Source: Zizania palustris (lineage: Eukaryota > Streptophyta > Magnoliopsida > Poales > Poaceae). Taken from it: a stretch of 64,000 bases of DNA. A program made the position numbers and the translations under genes. Shown here piece by piece: positions 24,318 to 36,169 of this stretch (position 1 is the first letter of the stretch; each line of letters begins with the position of its first letter). The notes under the pieces are model-generated. The model worked only from the letters and a program-made list of their open reading frames with translations, was not told the DNA's origin and did no database searches. The stretch is taken from contig JAAALK010000079.1 in assembly GCA_019279435.1 (NCBI GenBank), positions 62,940,330 through 63,004,329 of the forward strand. The letters run 5' to 3'.

Positions 24318-27300
24318 ATGACGACTAACGTGAATGGAGAAACCGGTGCTTTGAGCATGGGTCCCTCCGCTGGGTACATCCTAGCAACCTTTGTGCTCTA
24401 TTTCTTTAACTATATCATCTTGTGTGTGATGATAAATATGTTTCAAGCTACTGCTATTTATGTCGTCATAATAATCGCATGCTATTTATGGATTAAATTT
24501 AACATGAAAATGCCTAAATTCCCAACAATCCAAAAACCTGAAATTAGGCATTTTTCTGTTAGTGGTTTTGCTGCTGCGTTGAAGCCGAATGCTTTTGACG
24601 GTACATGCTATAAGAGATGGCACAATAAGATGGTCTTATGGTTGACGGCTATGAACTGCTTTCACGTGGCACAAGGCAAGCCTGGGGATTTGGCCCCAGG
24701 CAGTTCTGAGGAAGAGACATTTGATGCGTCTCCTCAAGGACAGGCCTTTAAGGTTGCTGATAACCTTTTCAGAGGTGCCGTGATCAGTGCAATTGCTGAA
24801 AAATACCAGGACTCTTACCTAACCTTCAAAACTGGCAAAGAGTTATGGGATGCGCTTGAGGCAAAGTTCGGTGTTTCTGATGCTGGTAGTGAGCTGTATG
24901 TGATGGAGCAGTTCTACGACTACAAGATGGCTGAAAACCGTCCTGTAGTCGAACAAGCTCATGAGATACAGGCTCTAGCAAAAGAACTCGAACAGTTTCC
25001 CTGTGTGCTACCCGACAAGTTTGTGGCCGGCGGTATTATCGCCAAGTTGCCACCTTCTTGGAGGGATTTTGCTACCTCTCTAAAGCACAAGAGACAAGAG
25101 TTCACCGTGGCTGAACTCATTGGTACTCTTGATGTTGAGGAGAGGGCGAGGGCAAAGGACACACACGGGAAAGGAATTGAGTCTTCTAGTGCCAATATGG
25201 TACAGAAGAAAAATTCCAATAATGCATCTCGTAACAACAAGAAGAAGAACAAGCAAGAGAACGTAAAGCCTAAACAAACATCCACATTTAAGAAGAAAAA
25301 GGGCAACAAAGAAGGTGGATGCTTTGTTTGCGGGAGCACTGAGCACTGGGCGAGTGCGTGCCCAGACCGCAAATTTAAGCATGAGAAGAAATCAGCTAAC
25401 ATGGTGATATGTGAGACCGGTGGAGGAACACCAGGGTATGGTAATTATTTACCTACTGTTCTTTCAGTTTGTCATTCGCCTAAGTGGTGGATTGACACCG
25501 GTGCTAATATTCATGTTTGTGCTGATATTTCTTTGTTTTCTTCTTATCAGGTCGGCGGGACTGGATCCTTGCTGATGGGAAACGGATCATCTGCGCGTGT
25601 TCTTGGTGTTGGTACGGTCATTCTGAAGTTTACTTCGGGAAAGACGATGCCATTGAAGAACGTGCAGCATGTCCCCTCCATCAAAAAGAATCTAGTTAAC
25701 GGATCTCAAGTGTGTCGAGATGGTTATAAACTTATGTTTGAATCCAATAAGTGTGTACTTTCGAAGTATGGTACATTTGTTGGTAAAGGTTATGACTGCG
25801 GAGGCTTGTTCCGTTTATCGTTGCATGATGTGTGTAATAATGACGTGAACAATGTCATTTCGAATGAGTCGAATATTTGGCATTCACGACTATGTCATGT
25901 TAACTTTGGTGTTCTATTGCGGTTAGCAAAATTAAATTTAATCCCAAAATTTGATTTAGTCAAAACTTCTAAGTGTCATGTGTGTGTGCAATCTAAGCAA
26001 CCTCGCAAGCCTCACAAGGCTGCGGAGGCGAGGAACTTGGCACCGCTGGATTTAATTCATTCTGATTTATGTGAGATGAACGGAATATTGACTAAAGGTG
26101 GCAAGCGTTATTTTATCACATTTATAGATGACTCCACTAGATTTTGTTATGTGTATTTGTTAAAATCAAAAGATGAAGCGTTGTATTATTTTAAAACTTA
26201 TAAAGCTGAAGTTGAGAACCAACTTGAGAGGAAAATTAAACGGTTACGGTCTGATCGCGGTGGAGAGTATTTTCCAAGAGAATTTTCTGATTTTTGTGCG
26301 GAACACGGGATTATTCATGAGAGGACACCGCCATATTCCCCACAATCCAATGGGATTGCCGAAAGAAAAAACCGTACTCTAACTGATTTGGTTAATGCCA
26401 TGTTAGAGACTTCGGGTCTATCTAAGGAATGGTGGGGTGAGGCGATTTTGACTGCATGTCATGTCCTGAATAAAGTTCCCACAAAAGACAAAGAAATTAC
26501 ACCATTCGAGGAATGGGAAAAGAAAAAGTTAAATCTCTCATATTTGCGTACTTGGGGTTGTTTGGCCAAAGTGAATGTGCCAATTAACAAAAAGCGCAAA
26601 TTAGGACCTAAAACTGTTGATTGTATTTTCCTTGGTTATGCTTTCCACAGCGTTGGATATAGGTTTTTAATCATAAATTCTGGGGTACCGGACATGCTAG
26701 TTGGCACAATCATGGAATCCAGAGACGCTACATTTTTTGAGAGTGATTTCCCTATGAAAATTACACATGACACATCTAGCACTGAACCTGAAATACCCCA
26801 TGAGCATTTTATTCCGATAGAACACATTGAGGAACCTCATATGAATAATTATGACGAGGATGACAGTATAACAACTCGAAAGAGTAAGAGACAAAGGATT
26901 GCAAAATCTTTTGGTGATGATTATATTGTGTACCTTGTGGATGACACACCAAGAACTATTGAAGAGGCATATTCTTCTCCTGATGCTGACTTGTGGAAGG
27001 AAGCAATAAGGAGTGAGATGGATTCTATTATGTCTAATAGTACTTGGGAAGTCGTTAAACGTCCTTATGGGTGCAAACCCATTGGAAGTAAATGGGTGTT
27101 CAAGAAAAAGCTTAGGCCTGATGGTACAATTGAGAGGTACAAGGCAAGACTTGTGATTAAAGGCTATTCACAGAGGGAAGGTGAAGATTTCTTTGATACA
27201 TATTCACCGGTGGCTAGATTGACCACGATTCGTGTGTTACTTTCCTTGGTTGCCTCTCATGGTCTTCTCGTCCATCAGATGGACGTTAAAACAGCTTTCC

Positions 27301-28490
27301 TGAATGGAGAGTTAGATGAGGAGATTTACATGGAGCAGCCTGCGGGGTTTGTAGCAAATGGTCAAGAAGGCATGGTGTGTAAATTATTGAAATCATTATA
27401 TGGTCTTAAACAAGCACCCAAGAAATGGCATGAAAAGTTTGATAAAACTTTGACATCTGTCGGTTTTGTTGTGAACGAAGCAGATAAATGTGTTTATTAT
27501 CGGTATGGTGGGGGCGAGGGAGTTATCTTGTGTCTTTATGTTGACGACATACTGATTTTTGGCACTAGCTTTGACATGATCAAGGAAGTGAAGTACTTTT
27601 TGTCCAATAATTTTGAGATGAAAGATTTGGGAGAAGCTGATGTTATCCTTAACATTAAGCTATTGAGAGAAGGCAATGGTGGGATCACACTTGTGCAGTC
27701 CCATTATGTGGAAAAGGTTTTGAGTCGCTTTGGGTTTAGCGAATGTGAACCTGCTCCTACGCCTTATGATCCTAGCAAGAAATTGAGGAAAAATCGGAGA
27801 ATAGCTAAGGATCAATTAAAATATTCCCAAATAATTGGTTCGCTCATGTATTTGGCTAGCGTTACGAGGCCTGACATCTCGTTTGCTGTGAGCAAACTCA
27901 GCCGGTTTGTGTCAAATCCGGGAGATGATCATTGGCGTGCTCTTGAGAGAGTATTGCGCTATCTAAAAGGGACAATGAGCTTTGGCATTCACTATACCGG
28001 GTACCCGAGGGTACTGGAGGGTTATTGTGATGCAAACTGGATATCTGATGCTGATGAGATATATGCCACAAGTGGATATGTGTTCTCACTAGGTGGTGGT
28101 GCTGTTTCCTGGAAGTCTTGCAAGCAGACCATTTTAACGAGGTCAACTATGGAAGCAGAACTCACAGCGTTGGACACCGCCTCGGTTGAGGCTGAGTGGC
28201 TTCGTGAACTCCTTATGGATTTACCGGTGGTTGAAAAACCTGTGCCGGCTATTTCTATGAACTGTGATAATCAGACAGTGATTATTAAGGTGAACAGTTC
28301 TAAGGATAACATGAAGTCGACTAGGCACATAAAGAGGCGTTTGAAATCTGTCAGAAAAATAAGAAACTCCGGAGTGATAGCGTTGGACTATGTCCATACG
28401 TCTAAAAATCCGGCAGATCAATTTACTAAGGGACTATCACGCAATGTGATAGATATTGCATCGAGTGAGATGGGCTTGAGACCCACTTGA
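24318..28490 (+). CDS. Copia Gag-Pol polyprotein with an LTR-encoded hydrophobic N-terminus
   Basis: The frame runs 1390 codons from ATG 24318 without a break; it is open further upstream (to a TTG at 24054) but without another ATG. Residues 1-70 are LTR-encoded and include two hydrophobic segments (about 19-40 and 43-58). Then follow Gag of the UBN2 type (about 24540-25300), a CCHC knuckle CFVCGSTEHWASAC (from 25320), a protease with WIDTGAN (about 25488), an integrase zinc region and core (HSDL near 26058, SDRGGEYF near 26250, NGIAERKN near 26350), a reverse transcriptase (QMDVKTAFLNGELDEEIYM near 27278, YVDDILIF near 27538), and an RNase H with YCDANW and STMEAEL near 28024-28160. All core catalytic motifs are present. 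The start could instead be ATG 24504 or 24510, which would leave out the hydrophobic part. Confidence 0.93.
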   Translation: MTTNVNGETGALSMGPSAGYILATFVLYFFNYIILCVMINMFQATAIYVVIIIACYLWIKFNMKMPKFPTIQKPEIRHFSVSGFAAALKPNAFDGTCYKRWHNKMVLWLTAMNCFHVAQGKPGDLAPGSSEEETFDASPQGQAFKVADNLFRGAVISAIAEKYQDSYLTFKTGKELWDALEAKFGVSDAGSELYVMEQFYDYKMAENRPVVEQAHEIQALAKELEQFPCVLPDKFVAGGIIAKLPPSWRDFATSLKHKRQEFTVAELIGTLDVEERARAKDTHGKGIESSSANMVQKKNSNNASRNNKKKNKQENVKPKQTSTFKKKKGNKEGGCFVCGSTEHWASACPDRKFKHEKKSANMVICETGGGTPGYGNYLPTVLSVCHSPKWWIDTGANIHVCADISLFSSYQVGGTGSLLMGNGSSARVLGVGTVILKFTSGKTMPLKNVQHVPSIKKNLVNGSQVCRDGYKLMFESNKCVLSKYGTFVGKGYDCGGLFRLSLHDVCNNDVNNVISNESNIWHSRLCHVNFGVLLRLAKLNLIPKFDLVKTSKCHVCVQSKQPRKPHKAAEARNLAPLDLIHSDLCEMNGILTKGGKRYFITFIDDSTRFCYVYLLKSKDEALYYFKTYKAEVENQLERKIKRLRSDRGGEYFPREFSDFCAEHGIIHERTPPYSPQSNGIAERKNRTLTDLVNAMLETSGLSKEWWGEAILTACHVLNKVPTKDKEITPFEEWEKKKLNLSYLRTWGCLAKVNVPINKKRKLGPKTVDCIFLGYAFHSVGYRFLIINSGVPDMLVGTIMESRDATFFESDFPMKITHDTSSTEPEIPHEHFIPIEHIEEPHMNNYDEDDSITTRKSKRQRIAKSFGDDYIVYLVDDTPRTIEEAYSSPDADLWKEAIRSEMDSIMSNSTWEVVKRPYGCKPIGSKWVFKKKLRPDGTIERYKARLVIKGYSQREGEDFFDTYSPVARLTTIRVLLSLVASHGLLVHQMDVKTAFLNGELDEEIYMEQPAGFVANGQEGMVCKLLKSLYGLKQAPKKWHEKFDKTLTSVGFVVNEADKCVYYRYGGGEGVILCLYVDDILIFGTSFDMIKEVKYFLSNNFEMKDLGEADVILNIKLLREGNGGITLVQSHYVEKVLSRFGFSECEPAPTPYDPSKKLRKNRRIAKDQLKYSQIIGSLMYLASVTRPDISFAVSKLSRFVSNPGDDHWRALERVLRYLKGTMSFGIHYTGYPRVLEGYCDANWISDADEIYATSGYVFSLGGGAVSWKSCKQTILTRSTMEAELTALDTASVEAEWLRELLMDLPVVEKPVPAISMNCDNQTVIIKVNSSKDNMKSTRHIKRRLKSVRKIRNSGVIALDYVHTSKNPADQFTKGLSRNVIDIASSEMGLRPT

Positions 28491-29025
28491 AGTCTATCAT
28501 GGTGGTAACCTATTCTTTGTGATCGGAGATCCCGTGAATTAGAATGGTGAAACAAGCTAGTGGTAGACTGAGAGGAAAGACCCTTAACAAGGTCCATTTC
28601 AGATGTATTTCTTTCCTAGCTGTATGGCAGGTTGGTGTTTTCACCTTAATGTGTTCCAAGTGGCTTGTTGAAGCAAAGATGTTGTCCTACAGAACATTTT
28701 TTGAGGAACACACCTATATGAGTTCAACTGCTAGTCACAGTTTATGAGATCTGGGTAATCTCTAGATACTCATAAAAGGCGCTGGAGTGTGACTTATATG
28801 CTCCAACCAGAGGGGATGCGTTTGGCAACCTAGTATCAGTAAATGACTTGGATGAAACTTATTACACACAAAACTGTCAATTCAAGGCATAGTCCATTGT
28901 ACAGTTGTGAATAAGTGTAGTCTTTGCTCTAGGTGGATGTTCAACTTAACAGTCTCCACCGAAACACTGGTATATTAAACGCTTGAAAGATGAGAGCATT
29001 TCTGTGGCTTCGCATTGGTGGGGAT

Positions 29026-29975
29026 TGTTGGATATACATGGGCTTGTCCCATTTTGATTTATTCAATAATACGTTTAATGCAAAGGCCTACAATAATGCT
29101 ACGGTGTACTAAAACTTTTAGTCCCATATTGAATGTTCACATGTCTTTTGCTCAACTTAAATAGATGAACTGATTGTGTGTCTATTGAGAAGTTGAGACA
29201 GGCTAAGGGCGTGCGCGGCGACGGTAATGGAACCGTGTTTTGCCACCGTGTCGCGCCACCCTAAAATACTGCGATGACCGTTGGCCTTCCGTCTCCCCAT
29301 TCATGAGAGAGCTTAATTGCGGAGACTGTTGGCCTTCCGTCTCCCCATTCATGAGAGGTGACCGTTGGCCTTCCGTCTCCCCATTCATGAACGAGCTTAA
29401 TTGCGGTGACTGTTGGCTTTCCGTCTTCCTCTGCATGAGAGCTATATAAAGGGGGCAGTAGCTGGACAGAACAATACACTTCTTTCTTCTTCCTTGCGTC
29501 GTTGCCTCAAACCAGCCCCGTCCCAACCTTCTGCGCGCACAGAGAGTTGGGAGAGCAGGCCTCCGAAGCCACGCCCGTGATCGAGACACCTGCCGGGTGT
29601 GCGGGCGATCAGGTTTTTGGGGAGCGTCTTCGCGACTGCTCGCTCCATCCTGGTGGTCGCGGTTGCTACGCACGCCATCGTCTTCCTCCCGGTGCCCGTT
29701 CGTGGGACTGCACTGCGAACAACGTCCTGCATCAAGCCCTGATCGACTACATCAAGCAACACGTTATGACGACTAACGTGAATGGAGAAACCGATGCTTT
29801 GAGCATGGGTCCCTCCGCTGGGTACATCCTAGCAACCTTTGTGCTCTATTTCTTTAACTATATCATCTTGTGTGTGATGATAAATATGTTTCAAGCTACT
29901 GCTATTTATGTCGTCATAATAATCGCATGCTATTTATGGATTAAATTTAACATGAAAATGCCTAAATTCCCAACA
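29026..29975 (+). repeat. 3' LTR of the copia element
   Basis: Identical in length to the 5' LTR, with four differences. One of them changes codon 10 of the LTR-encoded peptide (Gly in the 5' copy, Asp here). The LTR frame stays open to its end and terminates a few codons into the flank. Confidence 0.97.
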
Positions 29976-29980
29976 AGGAT

Positions 29981-32900
29981 GACAGGCAGCTAGATGCAGT
30001 AGGGAACAGACGGATTGTTCGTTTCATTGGTCGTCTAATCAACACACAAAGGCGACCAGCGAATGCTGTCATCAGCCAGTGGCAAGAAAAAGCACATGTC
30101 GGCCTGGATGCTGTGGATGGATTGGTGATGGTTTCCATTAGTTTTTAGCTGTCATGGAATTTGTTCAGCTTCAGCTAGCGACATGATATATATACATGAT
30201 ATATATGTAGCCCCCCTCTGATTTGCACCGGTATAGTATATATGAATTGAACAAGACGGCTAGCCTTTACAGGACATGTGCTTGGCACCTTAACCTCTTT
30301 CTAAACCAGGGGCCACATACACACACCTATATATACACACACACAAATGCTATCCTATATTACATGTGTAGAGCTATTCTACTGAGAAATCGACTACTGA
30401 AAAAAATAATATTTAATTGTTATTTTACTGAAAAAATCTACTACTAAAAGTGAAAGTGGTCGGTGTAGAATATGCAAATAGAGATTAATGAAATTGAAGT
30501 AGGATAGTTTTAGTTTGTTGTGAGAAGAAGTAGCGGTCTTCTTTTAAAAGAAGTATAGGTATAGATCACTATATTGTTAGAGCTAAAATATACTCTCTGT
30601 GTACAAAGTGATTTAATTATAGTCCTTTCATTTTATTTTTTAAAAAATTATTTCTATTTTCTTTTATAAGATTGGAGGTTTTATTACTTCAATATTCTTA
30701 TATATTTATTTACAATAGTATTTTTTATTAATAAGAGACACTTTTATGTTTTATTTTCCCTACTAATATATTAACTTTATTTGTAAAGAATGTTTTTTTT
30801 GGAACGGATGAAGTTGTTAATATTCACTCTCTTTATTTTATCAGACATATTTTGAGTGTCAAAGTCAAGCTTATAAGATTTTGACCAACAGTTAATTAAC
30901 TTGCATATATACATCTTGAACCAAATGGATTGTACTACTTCAAACGGAATTAACGTACAATCACGTCACATAATATAATATCGGTTTTATGCTTAGCAAG
31001 AATATATTCTATGATAGTTAGTTCAATGTTAGAGAATCAAGCCTTGTACTCATCATGTTAAGCTGATGGATTTGGTTAGGTCAGAATTAGAATAATATAA
31101 TCTCTGTGGCCAGAAACCAGGGAGCGTCTGGCGATTCCCGGCGGGCATGCATGTCCGGGTGAAGAAGCTGCATGCATGCATGCATGCTCCGTTAGGACGA
31201 CGACGACGACGCAGATAGGATCGACCGAGTTATGTGGCGAAGGAGCGTCACTGAAAAGGGCTGAGACCGACCTATGCCAACTTGGAGCACACTATAGATA
31301 CCTATATGCATGGTGTGGTTGCCCATGCATGCAACTATGCAAGATGCTATATATCTAGCTGCCTTTCTTTTGGACCAGGATCGCATGCGTCGATCGTCGT
31401 TGATCGGCTGCAGGCTGCTGCAGCTAGCTATCGCCGAATAAGAACAACTACTGTTCGTCGGATGCACGTACGTAACGGCATGGCGCGGTCGATCCGATTT
31501 GGTGCTATACTGCTGCTCAGATCACTTGCGTTGTTTTTGTCCAGGCTTTTGGATTCCGTTAATATATAGCCGTGTCGACCGACGTAGCTAGATAAGCTTC
31601 GTGCAGCTGTACGTAGCTAGCCAAAGCGGCTAGCTGCTTGAATTGCTAGTGCTACTGGCTAGGCTGAGTCCCCGTCACGGCGCGTGGGAGCGAGGCAGGA
31701 CCAGACGAAAAAGAAAGAGAGAAAGATTGGGCCTTTTGGGTGAGGGGCTACACCGCCCGAGATTCCCCGCGAGATCCTGTCGTCCTGCCCGGTTTGCTGC
31801 ACGCGTTTCACATGGCCCCCAGGCACTTAGGCCGGCAGGGCGGCTGGCGGCGGGCGGCGGGCGGCGGCCGTGTCCATCCATCACCACCGTCTCCCGCGTG
31901 TGGTTGGCTGCGCGCGCGCGTACGGTGACGGCGAGAGGGCGGCCACCGCTACTCGGCTCTATCTGCCTGGGAGCCGGAGCCCGGACCCGGAGGTGGCATG
32001 GCAAGGCAAAACCGCGGCTGCTCGCTGCGGCCTCCGGCGTCGCGTTCGCGGGAGCGGAAGGGGGGCTGACGAGGCCGGCCTGCCGCGCGGCAGCGGACGG
32101 CCTAGCCCGGTTAGTTCGGCGTGACGAAATGGGCGAGATTGCCTGGCCCAGTACAGTGTAATGGCAACAGCGCTACTGAATTGGGCTGGTCTGGCGTGGT
32201 CGTCGCAGCCCATCAGCTAAGGCAACTGTTCCTGTTCGGATGCCACACCCCACAGAGGTGTCAGTTGGCCCAGCCCAACTTCGGCATATTTACTACCTTA
32301 TCCTTAAGTCTATTTTTTTACTATGGTCTTATCTGATTTTAATTTGCCGGTCGGTGCTCAAGAACACAGGGTTATTTGATTGATAGCAATAGCATGCGAA
32401 TCCTTGAGAACAAGATCGACGAAGCGGCCGCGTGCTGTTAGCATGCATCGATGTACCGCTCGGATCCCCACCAGTGTCTGACCATTATCAGCAGCTGGGC
32501 GCCAGCAGTCAGTAGGTTTTTCATCAGCCATGTGCTCTCGCGCATGTAGAGAGAGACGAATGGATAATATATACATCGGTCAAACAGTAGGGAGCCAGTG
32601 AGAGTGGCACGGAAGAGGGAGAGAGAGAGAGGTCAGAGGTAGTAGTAGCTGAGCTGAAGCAGACGCTACATAACACTAGCAGTGTGGTGTGGAGGGCACC
32701 GGCACCAGCACCGGCACCGGCGCCGGCACCGGCGAGAAATAATTGTCCCTTCCGGCCGGCTTAATTTCCAATAACACCGACCCGAGAGCAGTGCCAGTAT
32801 AGTGGAGACTACTCACCTCACCGGCAGCAGCTAGCCTGCTGCCTCGTTAGGCTTATGACTTATGTAGGTGGATGTACTGGCCGAGTGTTTGCTCGATCGC

Positions 32901-35808
32901 TCTGCGCAACCCACCATGCGAGATCGTACGTTCGTAGCAAACTCAGATCAGTCACTGCTCACCTATAGCGACAAGTGAAAGCGGAACAGACGCCGGCCGG
33001 CTGCACACGCAGCAGCAAATGGGTACAGCAAACTGTCCCGGCGTGTAGTACGACGCCGGCCAGGCCAGTTGATGTATAGATCGATGCGTATATCCATAAC
33101 TATTCGCTACACCAATGCAAGCTAGCTTCGGCCAAACGCTCCCGTACAACATCGATCTATGTTGTGGCCTGATGGATGCTCTACTTTAGAGTTTTTTCCC
33201 CCCCCCTTTTGAAAGATGCGGTGATCACGTGAATCCTCATCATTGCCACCGCAACTGTTCTGCTGTTGATTCTGATGGTAATTAATTTGTTCGTCAATCC
33301 AAGTAAACATGTCTCCTAGCTAGCTTGCATTAGCTATATATTCTAGAAGAGATGAGTCACAAACCAGCAGAACGGGATTGCTCTTTTCATGGCCAACAAG
33401 TCACTTCCAAGTCATGGCTAACAGGTTTAAATAAATAATTGCATTCCGTGCCTTGCAACTATCAAGCTAGGAATTATATATGTCTTATATTTTAGAATGG
33501 AGCAAGTTCTTGAAGAATGTTGCACCAGATGATATATATTCTAAGTCTCTGTTGTACACTCCTAGCTAACATTTGTTAGTTTTTTACAGACAAATCCATA
33601 TATATGGAGGTTATTTTATAATAATAGAGATGATTTATATTTATAACATCTACCATAAAGCACTCAATCATAGAGTTATGAAATAAAAAAGAGACATAAG
33701 ATGATAGGACAAATCCCAACACCCCCTAAATTGATAACATGTTGATTTAACACTAACAAATTAGATAAATTCTAGCATGAAATCTTATAGGTACAATGAC
33801 ATCCAAAGTGGAACAAAAGACTTAACTATAATACCCTTCTCCCCTTGTGTTAGCATTATAGACTAAAGGACTATACTTTAAAGAACTTACGATTCTAAGA
33901 AATAACTAATTATCTAGCAAATAAGAATATAAATAATGTAAAGCTTTCCGTCTTCTTGATATTAATTTGTTTCTATATTCTGTAACTACCTGATTTTACA
34001 ATCTAGGGAAAAAAAATCTAAACTGTTTGGGTGGTGACCATAAAATTCTAGGAGTATTTGCGGCCGCTAATATTTGAATACAGAGAGAACATGTATAAAT
34101 CAAGCTTAATTGGGATAGAAAAAACAAAATACCAGGTTAATAAAATACAGACAGATAAAATTCTTCTGATAGTAAACTGGATTTTTCTTTCTTCATACTC
34201 TATATATCAACAAGCATCCAAGACCGGAACCGGATGATTCCCCTGGCGTCTTACCAGGTGTTTTCACCCATATGGTTGCAACGTGTGAGCATAAAGCATA
34301 GTGTCACTTTCCATGGCTGCTTTAGGCTACAGAAGAGCCAGTGTCTGCTTCCCTCTGGCACTCCGAAACGTGTGTCCCAATAACGGCACCAGAGGCATTT
34401 TCCACTTTGGAGTTTTGGAGGCAAAACAATTGGCCGCTGACGAAGAACTGATTCAGATTTTGCACATAGTTTATAGGTTACAAAACTGAAATCTGGAATC
34501 TAAACCAAACAATTATTAGATAAAATCGGTTTTTCTAACCGTAGCATTTTTGTGCTAGTACAAAGTGAAAAGTTATCCATCCCACATATTTCACAACTCT
34601 ACGATTTATGCTAAATGATCCTTTCGTCGGTTTGCATGGATTTATTATATCTGCTACTGATTAAGATATACACTCGATATTTCCTGTTATTAAGTTTCAT
34701 AGAATCACTCTACCGTAAATCTATAACAAATTCAATTAAATAACTTCATAGTTCTTCCATTTCCACAGCTCAAAGATCATGCCGGTTTTTCTACCACTCA
34801 CAGAAAAAAACATTTTTTTAGAATCCATGGTTTAATCAAATAAATCCTCGCAGAATTTCTCTTGAAATAAAAACGAACCAATAATGTGGAATTTGCTGAA
34901 AAAAACAATTTGATTTGAGGAAAATTAATCTGTCCAGTCAATCAATTCACAGGTAGAGTCCCTAAAAGAAATGCCGCATGCAGCAGCTTGCTTGTCAGTT
35001 GTCACCCAGCATTTGTCAAACTTTTGTTCATGGCCACCAGTAGTAGTCCAGCGAGACATATACTATACTAGCTAGGCATGCATCCACGACAATTATTTCA
35101 GGAGAAAAAGGTTGTGTCCAACTAAACAATTGGGATAGTGTGCAATCGTGTCTTAATAGTGTATGTCTGAATCCCAAGACATCAAATCGATCTATCTGCT
35201 TTGCAGGAACATACATTGTCATCGCCAACGAAGCATCAGCTAGCGGCTTGAATAGACTGCACTTGTACTCCACAGCAAATGTACTCCACAAGTTATTAAT
35301 ATAGTTCAAAAGTTACAAATTATTTGGAAATCTCCCAATCGATTTTTTTTAAAAAAAACACATGAATTTTCTGTGTTGTGTAACCAATAAAAAATTATTC
35401 GGAACAAAAGGTATTGTTACCTGCTGGAGATATTTTCACTGCATTGACAACTTAATATTGAAATAAGGAAATTTGCAACTGGCCTCGCTATTCTTATAAA
35501 GTATCTGACTAAGAAAAATATTGTACATATAATCATTATAATTATATATACACAGTCAATTATATATATATTGCAATCCCCGGTGCAACTTTATATGTAA
35601 TTTCGGGTAAGACGGTTTCAATGGAAGTTTATTTATCTCACCACATTTGTAAACTGTCTATATATACCTCCCCTTATGGTATCGTGTTAGGGGTAGACGC
35701 AAATGAGCTATTCAATATTTAGAGTTAAGTTAGAAGCCTTCAAGAGCCTTCCCAAACCATGCTTTGTAATATTGTTCCACATTGTAATCAATCACGGCAT
35801 GACGTATG
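29981..35808. other. Intergenic DNA between the copia and CACTA elements, no gene assigned
   Basis: Mostly AT-rich. A Stowaway-like trace spans about 30590-30812 (left CTCTCTGTGTACAAAG; right GGAACGGATGAAG). A GC-rich island at about 31640-32160 has open frames on both strands and no known domain. Simple repeats include (GCAT)n near 31170, (GAC)n near 31196 and GGCACCGGCACC near 32700. There is no supported gene. Confidence 0.4.
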
Positions 35809-36169
35809 GTTCACTACGGTAAACGGCATGTTTGCCGAGTGCCTGAAACTTTGCCGAGTGCATTTTTTCGGACACTCGGCAAAGCTTGGTTTGCCGAGTG
35901 TTTTTTGAAAAACATTCGGTAAACTAAAAACACCCGGCAAAAAAAATATTTGCAACACTTGGCAAACACGATACTAACGAGCGTCATGACGACGTGATTG
36001 CGCGGGATGGATTTTTTTTAGGTTTGCCGAGTGTTTTTTAAAATACACTCGACAAAGACAATTGGTTCGCCGAGTGCTTTTTAAAAAACACTCGGCGAAC
36101 CCAATATTTTTTTTCTGTGTGTAAACCTTATTTCGATCCTACAGGATATTCTCAATTTGGTTTTATCTT

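Larger units (their letters stand above)
23578..24527 (+). repeat. 5' LTR of the copia element
   Basis: A 950-bp LTR. It holds a U3 repeat array at 23828-23990, a TATA box at 23995-24003 and a U5 of about 500 bp. The U5 contains the first ATG of the predicted transcript, at 24318. The LTR ends exactly at the end of codon 70 counted from that ATG. Confidence 0.97.
23578..29975 (+). mobile_element. Complete, very young Ty1/copia LTR retrotransposon
   Basis: Two 950-bp LTRs (23578-24527 and 29026-29975), each TGTTGG...CCAACA, bound a 4.5-kb interior. The target duplication AGGAT is perfect (23573-23577 and 29976-29980). By eye the LTRs differ at four positions (23628, 23676, 24116 and 24346 in the 5' copy), about 0.4 percent. 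At the commonly used grass rate of 1.3e-8 per site per year that is an age near 0.16 million years. A purine-rich tract GGTGGGGA (29017-29024) abuts the 3' LTR. The interior encodes an unbroken Gag-Pol with integrase ahead of reverse transcriptase, the copia order. The element may be active or only recently silenced. Confidence 0.97.

Noticed and set aside
29502..29993. Separate 163-codon gene downstream of the copia element
   Set aside because: It is the LTR-encoded frame repeated in the 3' LTR, running a few codons into the flank from a TTG.
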